NCBI GenBank assembly: GCA_015179025.1
Contig: WHUX01000048.1
Location: forward strand, 248,001 to 312,000
Origin: Terfezia claveryi
Lineage: Eukaryota; Ascomycota; Pezizomycetes; Pezizales; Pezizaceae
Reading direction: 5' to 3'
Length of the DNA: 64,000 bases
The position numbers and the translations under genes are program-made. The notes below the pieces were generated by a model. The model was not told the DNA's origin, did no database searches, and worked only from the letters and a program-made list of their open reading frames with translations. Below are positions 10,790 to 21,355 of this stretch, piece by piece (within the stretch, counting starts at the first letter, position 1; every line of letters starts with the position of its first letter).

Positions 10790-11365
10790 ACATAAATTGT
10801 ACTTGATAATAAATAAAATACATCAATGCTAGTGATATCATGAATTGTAGTCAATATAAAATAAAATACATCAGCGCTTGCGAATATTACAAATATAAAT
10901 TGTACTCAACAATGAAATATCACTATTAAAATTCTATCATAAATATAAGTCTAGGTGGAAAATAAATACAGAATGCGGAAGACATATTTCATGAACCAAG
11001 TGCAGTATGGTGAGCAGCTTCCCGGAATCTGATATATTGCTGCACAATATCAGGCCATACACACTCAGAAGTAGAATTATTAAATCCCTTCCGAATTCGA
11101 ATATTAGGTGCATCTAAGGAGTGAAATGCATAGTAGCTCACTGATTGGATATTGTCAATCCAAAAATGCAAGGTGGTTAATAAAGCATGGCAGTTTGGAT
11201 GAGGTTTTCGCACAACGAGACAATAGAGTCATCGGTCATCTGTACCACATGTATCTTGTCGAGGGATATATACACTAACAATATCTTCGATTACAAAAAC
11301 CTGAATTGTATGTTGCGCTCCACCATATTTTGATGAGCTTAATTAGTAGTATTTGAATGAACATG
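10790..11365 (-). repeat. Interspersed repeat family R, copy 1
   Basis: This aligns over about 450 bp with 38975-39785 at an estimated 75-85 % identity. On the minus strand both copies read related peptides: the frame here (10989-11213) and the one at 39194-39580 share an N-terminal MRK-HPN block, a SLDAPNIRI block and an STSEC block. The 5' part has a local near-tandem repeat of an aaaatacatcagcgctagcga-like unit. It may be relics of an unrecognised coding element. Confidence 0.55.
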
Positions 11366-11584
11366 TTGGAGAAGGTCTTCGCAGTTGTGGAGAGGTTATG
11401 GAGCTTCTCTGTCAGACTCCGAGTCCTCAGAGTCCAGTAGAGGTTGAGAGAAATCTCTATCGGACTCTTCATTTTCCACCGGTGAGCCTACCTTAAATGG
11501 CCGGCATATGTATCAGGTGGCAGGTCGCCAGAGTCCGCAACCCTACTTTAAGTACCCGGTGGATAGTCATATGCTACCCAACTG

Positions 11585-11592
11585 TATAAATA
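11585..11592 (+). promoter_or_regulatory. TATA box of the micro-exon locus
   Basis: TATAAATA is followed by a 50-base C/T-rich stretch (about 11593-11640), an arrangement typical of well-expressed fungal promoters and leaders. Confidence 0.5.
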
Positions 11593-11702
11593 CCTTCCTT
11601 CCCCCCCTCTCTCCATCTCTTGTTCTCTTCTCTCCAACCATACTGAAGTTTCAGTCCACCTTTCGGCTTTCTTCATATCCCTTCATTTTTTTCGCTCTTC
11701 TC

Positions 11703-12272
11703 ATGTTCTGCACAAAGACTAATAGGTATATAACTTGATTTGACTTGGATGTATTTGTTTCTCTTTCGTGTGTTTGCCTAACTGACTCCGGGTGTTTTGT
11801 AGGTGTCTATAAGCCGAGACTTTGACTTGACTAATAGGTCTATTCAACTTGAAAGCTCTTTTCTATAGCTCTTACTAACTTATGTGTTTTAGGTGTCTTC
11901 AATAGGCCGACAGCTTCGACTGGACTAACAGGTACTAATTAACTTTCTTCTTTCTTGCCTCCTACTAACTTCTTATATTTGTAGGTATACAATCAGGTCA
12001 GTCTCCTCTTCAAACTCCAGCTTGCTGGAATCCTCTTCGGGGAATTACGGAGAAGCCCGGTAAAGCCATATTGAAAAACTTATATAGACGCCATGGACTA
12101 ACAGGTATGTGAATCAACCAAATGCCTTGCTACTTGACCTTCTTCATGCCCTCTACTGACCTGTATGTTGACTAGATGAATACTATAGGTCAAAGATCTC
12201 CTTACACTAACATGTACATAAATCAACTTGGAGTGAATTATCTCTTTGCGATGACTTTACTGACTTGGTAGT
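11703..12272 (+). pseudogene. Spliced gene or pseudogene built from tandem micro-exons
   Basis: Repeated exon-intron units are visible. Predicted introns are 11726-11802, 11838-11892, 11932-11984 and 12105-12188. All start GT and end AG; the first three carry CTAAC branch sites, and the fourth has the weaker CTGAC. Intervening exons are 35 nt (11803-11837), 39 nt (11893-11931) and 120 nt (11985-12104). Exons end with a common (G)ACTAA(C/T)AG sequence, and intron starts are mutually similar. The 39- and 120-nt exons are open in one shared frame, both phase 1, and their C-termini match (GLT), giving about 53 continuous codons, Pro/Gln then Lys/Arg-rich. The 35-nt exon has two in-frame stops, each one change from sense, and the only nearby ATG (11703) is upstream of them. 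After 12104 the frame could end at a TAG at 12270-12272. The product is unknown. It may be a decayed gene or a transcript with unpredicted exons. Confidence 0.45.
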
Positions 12273-12277
12273 ATAAG

Positions 12278-12610
12278 GTGGACACTCTAGGCCGCATACT
12301 TGACTAGAGTAACCGGTCTATTCAACTCAAATGCTCTCTTTTATACCTCTTACTTAAAAAAAAATATATATTTATTCCTCTTCCTAAGCTTTGTTTTAAG
12401 TGTCTTCAACAGGTTTAAAACTTCGACTGGACTAACAGTATGTTGATTAACTCGAACGCCCTTTCTTCTTACTCTGCCTCTTACTAACTTCTTATATCTG
12501 TAGGCGACAATTAGGTCAGTCTCCTGTTTAAACTCCAGTTTGACTTTTGTTCACTAGAATCCCCTTCGGGGAATTACAGAGAAGCTCTTGAGTAAAGAAA
12601 GCTGTAAAAC
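12278..12610 (+). pseudogene. Degenerate tandem duplicate of the micro-exon units
   Basis: This repeats 11803-12060 with a period of about 480 bp: exon-like 12278-12315, intron-like 12316-12400 with an inserted A/T-rich stretch, exon-like 12401-12437, intron 12438-12503 (GTATGT, TACTAAC branch, TAG end), then a copy of the long exon. The last is broken by a one-base deletion and a CAA-to-TAA change relative to the first copy. Confidence 0.45.
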
Positions 12611-14641
12611 TCTAGGAATGCCCGGTATCCAGATTTGGACCTCTTTGTGCTCTTAGACTCTTATCCTATGGGACCCCACTGGACTCGAGCAGGGGTAAGG
12701 TTGTGACTAGAGAATGGAAAACAGGGCGGATCTGTACAAGCGGCAATAATATTCTTGCGACACTTTACCGATCGCAACCGAGTGCTGGAGTGATATTGAT
12801 ACCCAGCATATAAATAGGCAATTTTGACCACTGCATTTCACCATTATACATTTTGAGGCTAATCTCCGGCTTCATGACATTGCCTATATTGTTAACAAGA
12901 TTTTTGAATACTTGGCACGAAACCCCCCCTGATCTTAGCTCTCTATTGAACGTATCTGCATAGTGATGGAAGGCATGTCCTGGAACTGATAGGTATTTAG
13001 ATAAAGCTTAAATGTTGGCTCGGTCTCGACTGACAGGCTACCAATTGAAGTATACGATTTGACAGGTCGGAAGCGGGTGCAGTAGGGTCTCTTTCGCTTT
13101 TTTTTTTTTTTTTTTTTCACGTTGGCTGTTCACAGCTGTTATGTCGAACCTTTGAACTGGAGGCTTTGAGGCTCCAACATAACCTTGCTTCGACTGCGGG
13201 TATAAACTCAAAACTGAGGGACCTTCCATAGCCTTGTCTGGTCCATGAATTCAGTGTTATGTGCTCCCTGCTTTCACGCTACTGCATGTCAGAGAACAGA
13301 TACCACACTTTTAGATCTTTATCCCCCTATTGGATCGGGAGGCTTCCAGGGATATTCTTTGGGCTTGCCAGAAGCTTACAGGTACCCCGATATTCTCGTT
13401 GGCAACAGGCGTTTCTATTCCGAATTTCGCAAGCTAACTATTAAATTTGTCATGCCTGCCTAGGCTAATCATTATTACCAGTCCCTAATAAGTGCAATTT
13501 TATTGCAACCCCAACATATGACCAGCTCCAAAAAATTCCCTGCATCAAAGCGAGGAAGCTGTAGTTATGTATGCTCTAGCATTTTCTCTGAAAACCAATC
13601 CGGTAATGTTAGAGGCTCAGGCACCGATAAAAACTTCCTTTCAGTAGTTGCCACTATGTACTGATTGAGCATGGGGTATGCATGAATGGAAAAGGTGCAG
13701 ATATAAAAGCAAATGAAGGTGCGCAAACAAAAACAGTGGTTGACTGGTCAAAGTCAATATCCCAGGCATAAAGGCCTTGGATAAACCTCTCGAAGACTTG
13801 AAGTGGTATTTCTAATATATATTATATCATTTACAATCTTATACTTAGTGTAGCCACCAGCCTCAGAAAAATTACCTTTATTTATGGTATCTTAGATGCA
13901 GTATTAATAAATAAACCCCCAGATTGTTAGCTTTACAGATACTGTCTGAAAATCCTTAGTAGATGTAGACAGATTGCCCACTCGTTGACCGATGTGGGTT
14001 AGAACCGCAAAATTTTATAGGGTATAATCAAGATCGGTGCTGCTTACTGGCATACTAAGCCCATACCTACTATCAGGCCATACAGCTGAAATCATTGCAT
14101 ATATTCAAATATACTACACTATACCTGTGACTTCTGGAAGAAAATATATAGGTATTACGAAAGTGAATGGGTAATCATTCTGATACTGATATTCTTAATG
14201 CTTCATGTCCATACGCAACATTTATATAAATGTGAAGAGAGATAAATCATAATAGCACCGTAAGTAGGGACATAAATGTCAATCGGCTGGTTTCACACTA
14301 TCAATTTCATTCAAGACAGGGAATCTGGACACGATCTAAACTCTTGCAACACTTATGTAGCCAACTGGACTCTGAGGCTTCATTGACGCAATACACACTT
14401 GGTGCGGTTAGGAGATAGGTAAGTACCAGTTACACTGCATACTATACAGGACTATTTTACATGTGCGTGGTCTACCCTTTGCCCCTAGGTACGTTTGATT
14501 CAGGAGCAGCTTGGGATATTTCCGTCTCAAAAGATTCCTAACAGCCAAGGAGCATGGGTTTGTCCTAAGGAGGTTTTCCATGCTTCCTCAGTGAGGTTCA
14601 GCTGAAACTAGGTAGTCCCAAATGGGCCTTGGTAGAGGTCC
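12611..14641. other. Intergenic, nothing recognised
   Basis: Contains a poly-T run of about 18 (13099-13117). Short frames at 12935-13463 on both strands overlap low-complexity sequence and show no conserved motif. Confidence 0.4.
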
Positions 14642-14715
14642 GCTCTTGAATCCACCCGGGTGGTCCCCTTACAGGGACCGCATATGAGTAATGTGTTTTT
14701 GAAAAAATGAAAACA
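14642..14715 (+). mobile_element. LINE-B 3' tail copy
   Basis: It has the tgaatccacccgggtgg block (first hairpin shortened), the ggtccc...gggacc hairpin and catatgagtaatg, then a weak A-rich end. Confidence 0.65.
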
Positions 14716-15770
14716 AGTCTTTTCCCCATTTCGGTTTGGGCCCCCGTACGTAGTCGCTGATTAAGATTTACGTGATTTACGTAGTCACGAATTAAGATAT
14801 GCGTGACGTGATCAGGGATGCAATGCAGCTCCCGACGTTGACATACATGCCGTGCAGCTGCATAAGCGGCTCGCCCAATTTAACAATGAGTTGTCTCTCG
14901 CTCATTTTCCTAAAGAAACGAACCTTCACAGCCTTTTCCAAATATTTTCGAAAACGATATGCGCAATTGTACTGTCGATGATACGTCTCACCTCAACAAC
15001 AAAAAATAGAGATGGACACCGCAAAAGTATGCCTTGATAATACAGCTTCGTGGCATGCGGAAATATCAACCTGACTTCAGATGAAAAAAACTGGCACAAA
15101 ATTTTGAAAGCCTTGCCAGCATTAGCTGTCGCCTACATTATAACAACTCTTACGTACTTCTTTTTCTAATTCTTCTTTCTGTTTCCATGTTTTTATTGTA
15201 CATGTAAGTTTTGAAGCACGTTTTAAAATCAAAAAATGATCTTTTTTGGTGAAATATGCATGTACCATTTTAACCAAAAAAAATTAAATAATTAAAATGT
15301 TAAGGGTATAGCAGAATTTTATTTTGCTTCATTGTTTCTTTTGACCGTAATTGGTAATACAAAAGCCTCCTTCTCTAAACAAAGTCAAACACCTAAACTC
15401 AAAATGAAGCCCCCCTAGTATAGATTAATAATTTTTCCCTCATTGATTTCATCAAGAACGCGAGGAAGGGTAGGGCGGAGACCGGAAGAAATCCTAGCAA
15501 TGCCTGTTTTCTATAACCAAATATGTCCCTTTCTTGGACCCTACCATGACCACTTCCCATCAGTTCATCTTCAGTTGCCTTAATAAGTGGATCAAGGGGA
15601 AGATATTTTACCAATATATGAAATATATTAATGCGCCCCCCCAATTCTTCGTAGGTGAAGCCCAGAAAAGTGGGCCATCCCTGCTAGTGCTATAGAGATG
15701 AACTTCCCTTGGAGAGCTACATAAGCAATTAACTAACAGGAACAGAATGTACAAGTCTCGAAAAGCTGAT
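14716..15770. other. Intergenic, nothing recognised
   Basis: AT-rich with small overlapping frames only. Confidence 0.35.
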
Positions 15771-15828
15771 TTTTTTTGATTTTTTTTTGAAGTCTATACG
15801 TCTATGGAGCCTAAGGCTATGAGACGGT
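15771..15828 (-). mobile_element. 58-bp LINE-A 3' tail insertion with 13-bp target duplication
   Basis: An interrupted T run plus the LINE-A terminal block (gaagtctatacgtctatgg onward) is flanked by perfect tcgaaaagctgat at 15758-15770 and 15829-15841. The same terminal block follows the poly-T of the long LINE-A at 61875, so this is an extremely 5'-truncated insertion. Confidence 0.85.
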
Positions 15829-15841
15829 TCGAAAAGCTGAT

Positions 15842-17446
15842 ACCGTCTACTTCAGTCTCAGTATTTTAAACCTTTTTTTCATTGTTTTATAAATTTTCGT
15901 TTATAGGTAGATCTATCAATCAACCAGGCGATAGACAGACTTTTTGGATGGTTATTGCAGTGCCAGTAATACTAACGCTAGTCTTGCATGGCACTCTGTC
16001 CTACGACCCACTCCATGATATTTATAAGTTCTCAGACTCCATATCCAGGAGGATTTGAAGCCGAAAATCGGGAATTTGCCTTGGAGAATCCCTAGGTGGG
16101 AGGTGGGGGAAATTCCGGTGGTTGATCCCGTCATATTATCCCGAACCGTACATAGGAATCCGTTATCAACGAAATCAAGAGTATCATGAAAAGTCCAGAA
16201 AGGTCCTCGCTCCTGCCGTACCCTGAGTCCCAGGCCTCCATTCACATGAAATTTCATTCACGAGAAACTCGAGATTGGTCACATGTGAAGTTGGCTGAGT
16301 CTATGAAATCCCACAGGCGTGCGGAGGCCTATCACATTCAGTGATTATCGATATTTGTTTATATATGGATATATATTCGGCCACGGCAGTTTCGAGAGCA
16401 TGATTCAGGGTTTCCTTCCGCTATTACAACCTGATACAAGCACGGCAAGTGATTTGCATAGTACGACGTGCAGTGACCACAAATTTCCTTGTACTTCGGT
16501 CCTGATATTTCAGCGACAGCTATTAAGGTGCGGGTTTTATTTCACACCGCATGTTTGTGTGAAGGTCTTAAGGCTATGGGTGTGCGGCATTAGGTTACTG
16601 CATAGCGGTCGTTCAGACACTATGAAATATAACCTAATGAAGGCTTCCGAGCCCGCATCCGGACTGCAAATCACGAGACTAAGAGTTCGCATGTCTCAGT
16701 GTTCTTGGTGCTCCCTCCAGTTGGCACGTGCAATGGCGTGCGATTGTACACAGGGGTTCGATCCGAACTTGCGGCTGGCTGCAGGAGGTACCGATGGTCC
16801 GTGCGTCCCTGCAGCAGGGCTGACATGTACAAAATGGAAAAAATTCGCGAATAAGCCTACAGATACAGTCTCAATATTCAGGGTATAAACAGATTTTTCC
16901 CCAAGATAACTCGAAATTAAAATGACAAGGCCCAACACTTAGTACATTCGCGTGCAATAAATCTCAGATCTTGATGTCCATCTATAGCAACCTTCTTTTT
17001 TTTTCTCTTTTTTACCTGCTTTAAAGCCACGTGCCATAATATACAGTGCCTGGCCCGTTTAGTGCTAGCCAGTCTCGACACGAGCCTTGTATTCAGGTAT
17101 CTTATAGTAGGGTATTGGCAGGGTTCTATAGTAGTGCTCGCAAATCAGCTCCAGTAAATACTGAACTCATAAGGTGCTATAGCTAATAGTGCAGATAGAT
17201 TTTAGATGCAAAGAAAGGACCAGAAACATTCATCATGAGCCTACACTTATCTGTAGCATATCAATGCAGACCATGATAAATTATTGCCATCCTTGATATT
17301 GATAAACCACAATTAGTCTCGTGCCTAATGATAATCGTTTTCAATAGCACTTGTAAATTTTCAATATATGGCTTTGCGTTTCAACGTATTTGGCTTCGGA
17401 CGACTAAGCAGTCTCGCACAGTAAACCAGTAGGACACCTGAAGTCA
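15842..17446. other. Intergenic; two uncertain frames
   Basis: A 101-codon minus frame (15952-16257, ATG start) and a 189-codon plus frame (16319-16888, GTG at its beginning) lie in slightly GC-richer DNA. Neither has a motif I can name and neither matches any repeat in the window. They could be relics of a decayed gene. Confidence 0.3.
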
Positions 17447-17451
17447 GGGCC

Positions 17452-18004
17452 TGTAACGTGGGCTCTGGGAACAAGGCGACCAAGGGGTACGCCGGGAAGA
17501 AGGCAGAGGCTAGGGCGAGACACACGTAGGAACGCTACGTGTGTAACTAGGGGAAGGCTGGGACGGGGGGTAAGGGCAAGAGGCAAGAGGGGCAGAGGGT
17601 AAGAGATACGAGACACATGGAAGCAGTTGCCGCGTGTGTCGAGGGAGGCAGCTGGGCTGCAGAGACAAGGCGAGGCAAGACAAGGACAGGAGGTTCGCGG
17701 GGTGGGCAGCAGGGCTGCAGAGTCGAGGCGAGACAAGGAGGTGCACAAGGGAGATGCACCAACGTGGAGAGAAGCAAGGCCTTGTATTGGATATACAAGA
17801 CGTTGGATAGGGATCCAACGAGAGGATGGAGAGAGCAAGCTATATATACAGGCTTTCTTCCTGGCCAAGGCCACCGGAAGGAATAAGGTTCCCGAGACCC
17901 CTTATCTCGGGAACAGAGATAACAACAATATCAATCAACAATAACGAGAGTTGGACGGAATCCCGTCCAACTCTCAAACCTGACTAGAAAGAACGGTTGT
18001 GACA
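17452..18004 (-). repeat. 3' LTR of the chromovirus
   Basis: A 553-bp direct repeat of 23152-23705. It begins tgtaacgtgg and ends ttgtgaca on the plus strand. A TATATATA stretch is at about 17839. Differences from the other LTR are transitions, many in CpG or CpA contexts. Confidence 0.93.
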
Positions 18005-18017
18005 CTATCCCCCCTTT
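18005..18017 (-). other. Polypurine tract for plus-strand priming
   Basis: On the element's coding strand this reads AAAGGGGGGATAG immediately next to the 3' LTR, the position required of the plus-strand primer. Confidence 0.8.
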
Positions 18018-18187
18018 AGGCTCGGAGCTCCAGCAACTAGGAGGCCTGGGCACGATAACCGGCAAAATCAACACAGGAAACAACAACAACAAGGTAAGGA
18101 CAAAAACCCCAACTCCGAACAACCTAACAACAACAGAAACAACAATCATAATTCCAACTCCAAATCAACGAAGATAAGACAAAAATA

Positions 18188-21100
18188 TCATTCAGCTGGG
18201 CGAGGCTTGAGATGGTAACACTGGTGGAATAGGGTGACTAGGTCAGGGGCGTTTTCCAGATCCTCTGCTGGTTGCCAGGTGGTCTTCTTGTCCCCTAACC
18301 ATTTGACTTTGTACTGAACTCGTCCATAGCGCTTCCTGGAGTCCAGTACCTCCTCAACCTCCCACTCCTCTTCTCCTGCAATCACTACAGGAGGAGGTGG
18401 TGGATGCCTTTGACCTGGAAGAGGATCATCCGCGGCTGGCTCGATCTCTGAGACATGAACGACCGGGTGGTGTTTGATGTCCTTGGGAAACCTCAATCGA
18501 TAGGCATGAGTGCCTACAGTGCCCAGCACCTCGAAGGGGCCTAAGAACTTATAGTCCAGTTTGTGGGAAGGCCGTTCTGTTCGGAAGTGTCTGCTGGATA
18601 GCCATACTTGGTCCCCTGGGTGGTATTTAGGAGCTGGCAACTGGGACCCATTGACATACTCCACTTGCCTGGCTTGGGCGTAGGCCAACTCAGCCTTCAA
18701 GGTAGCATGGAGTTTTGTAATCTCTGTTGCGAAGTCCTTGGCTGGGGCATTCTCCCTGGCCTTGCGCAGAGGTGCCAGGGAGTCTACGAACCGAGGGTGC
18801 CAGCCATAATTGGCCAGGAATGGGGAGGTCTTCAGGGTCTCGGAGAAGTGGTTGTTGGTGGAGAACTCGCAGGTCGCCAGCAACGAAACTCAGTTATTCT
18901 GCTGATAATTGATGTACGCCCTCAGGTACTGCTCCATGATGGCGTTCATGCGTTCTGACTGGCCATCAGTCTGAGGGTGGTATACCGTGGACAGGTGTAC
19001 TTCAATACCTAGCAGCTCACAGAAGGTTCTCCAGAAGTCGGTGATGAACTGAGGGCCGCGGTCTGAGACAACCGACGCCGGGAGGCCATGGTAACGGAAG
19101 ACATTATTCAGGTAAAGGGATGCCAATTCAGGGGCTGAGCAGGTGTCTCGACAGGGTATCACATGCCTCATTTTTGTCAACCGATCCACTACCATTAAGA
19201 TGGCATTGAATCCTGAGTCTTCTGGCAATCTGGTGACGAAGTCTATAGTCAGGTGTTGCCAGGGTTGTTCTGGGACTTCCAGGGGCTTCAGGGTACCATA
19301 CGAAGCGTGGCGGGTGGGTTTGGCATGCTTGCAGACATGGCAATTCCGTATGTACCGCTCCACCTCCTTCCATTGGTCAATCCATGTATATTGCCTAGCT
19401 AGCAGCTCTAACGTTTTAGCTACTCTAGGATGACCCACAGCCAGGGTATCATGGTGTTCCTTGATCAGCTGCATCCGCAGCTCCCCTTCAGGTATATAGA
19501 GCCAATCTAGGTGGTATAGGAGGCCGTCCTGAGTGGTGCACTCGGCTAGGGAAATCTTGGTGTGACGGCGCTGTCCAGACTCCACTGCAGCGATTATATC
19601 CTTAACTAGGTCGTCCTCCACATAAGCCCGTTATATCCGCAAAAGGAGATCTACTCCTGGGTTCACTTCAGCTTTAGTATCAGCATCAGCATCAGCATCA
19701 GCATCAGCATCAGCATGGCTAGTGGCCACCAGGTCGAGATTTTCAGGTTTCAGTACCACCTGATTTTAGTACTTCAGCCTTTCATCCCCCCCTTTAGGGA
19801 GATCTCCTGATCTCCTGGTCAGTACATCCGGCTTACCCCCAGCTTTTCTAGGCCGATACTTGATCTTGAAGTTGAATCGAGATAAGAACTCCGACCACCT
19901 AGCCTGCCGTCGGTTCAGCAGCTTAGTGGTGGTGAAGTACTTAAGATTCTTATGATCGGATAGCACCTCGATGATCCCCTTGGCTGACTCCAGGTATGGC
20001 CTCCACTCCTTGAATGCTCGCACAATGGCCATTAACTCTTTATCATAGATTTCACAATTACACTCAGCTGGAGAGTGCTTTTTTGAGAAGTATGCCACTG
20101 GGTGGAGGATCCCATTGACATACTGAGACAAGATTCCCGCGGAGACATAGTCGGAGGCGTCAGTCTCCACGATACATTCGCTGTCCAGATCGAAATGGGC
20201 CAGGATCGGTGCTGAGCAGAAAGCTTCCTTGAGGTTCTGGAAGGCAGATTGGGCTTCTGGATTCCAGTCGAAGCACCGGTCTTTCTTGGTCAGGGCGGTG
20301 AGGGGGGCTACGATCTTCGAATACCCTAGAATGAACCGCCGGTAAAAGTTAGCGAACCTCAGGAAGGCTTGGACATCCTTGAGATTTGCTGGGATTTGCC
20401 ATTCCTGGACAGCGGTAACCTTGGTGGGATCCATCCTGATACCTTTGGTAGTGATAATCAACCCCAGATACTTGACCTCCTGCATATGAAACTCGCATTT
20501 CTTGGGCTTGAGGTATAATCCGACTTGCTCCAGCTTTTCCAGCACTTGTCGGACATGGATTTTGTGCTCTACTAGGGTGTCTGAATAGATCAGGATATTG
20601 TCCAGGTAGGCTATGCAGAACACATCCAAAAAGTCTCGTAGGGTATTATTAATAAAGTGCTGGAAAGAGGCCAGGGCGTTGGTTAAGCCGAAAGGCATGA
20701 CATTGTACTCGAAGTGCCCATACCGGGTGCGGAAGGCCGTTTTCCACTCTTCACCTTTAGCTATTCGGACCAGGTTATAGGCTCCCCTCAAATCCAGTTT
20801 AGTGAACTATTTTGCCTTGAAGAGCCTGGCTAATGTTTCCTGGATCAGAGGTAGGGGGTACCTGTTCTTGACCGTTATCTCGTTCAGGCTACGATAATCA
20901 ACACACAACCGAAGAGAGCCGTCCGACTTCTTCACGAACAGCACCGGGGCACCCGCTGGAGAGGAGCTGTGGCGAATGAAGCTCTTGTTGAGGTTTTCCT
21001 CCAGATACTTTTTTAGAGCTTCCAGTTCCATCCGGAACATCCCATAGAGAGGTCCATAAGGGGGGGTCTTACCTTCTACCAGCGGATTGTGTGGTCGTAT

Positions 21101-21340
21101 GGTCGATGGGGGGCAAGCTTCTCCGCGGCTTTCTTACAGAACAAGTCAATGAATTCGTGGTATTCACCCAGCACCATGGACTTCCATTCTTCCTTGGACC
21201 GCAGCTTATTGATTTCCAGGTTAACTTCGCAGATTGATAGAGTATGGGCTTTCAGCTTGTGCCTTCTGGTAAGGTAAGCAAAGGCCCCTGCTCCAATGAA
21301 GTTAATATCGAGGGGTTTTAGTGGGGGGTTTCTGCCATCA
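18188..21340 (-). pseudogene. pol: Pol: reverse transcriptase, RNase H, integrase and chromodomain (broken)
   Basis: The blocks share one frame. RT (about 21080-20250) has the [11 protein letters not shown] motif, and the catalytic YLDD box reads YLDN (codon 20597-20599, GAT to AAT). RNase H follows to 19766, with ETDAS, DKELMA and LSDHK motifs. Integrase (19621-18890) has an HHCC finger (HH...CHVC), D in TIDF, D in SDRG and E in GQSER. The C-terminal part (18883-18188) ends in a chromodomain around EVEEVLDSR, YKVKWLG and TWQPAEDL, thought to steer integration to marked chromatin. Stops lie at 20807-20809, 19766-19768, one just upstream of 19621, and 18890-18892; each is one C-to-T or G-to-A step from a sense codon. 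The first about 250 bp (21340-21085, protease-RT linker) is in a different frame. Confidence 0.9.
19681..19716 (-). repeat. Six tandem CAGCAT hexamers inside pol
   Basis: On the coding strand it encodes an Asp-Ala dipeptide repeat in the linker between RNase H and integrase. This is probably replication slippage in a tolerant linker. Confidence 0.85.
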
Positions 21341-21355
21341 CCTGGCTAGGATCCT

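Noticed and set aside
16319..16888. 189-codon plus frame, one of the longest single frames outside genes
   Set aside because: It begins with GTG, has no recognisable domain, and overlaps a minus frame of equal quality.
17404..17874. Ser/Pro/Leu-rich 156-codon minus frame
   Set aside because: It lies inside the LTR and has a counterpart in the other LTR (23044-23574). It is composition-driven, not a gene.
18608..18958. Plus-strand frames antisense to pol and gag (also 21504-21686, 22106-22556)
   Set aside because: Shadows of retrotransposon coding sequence.
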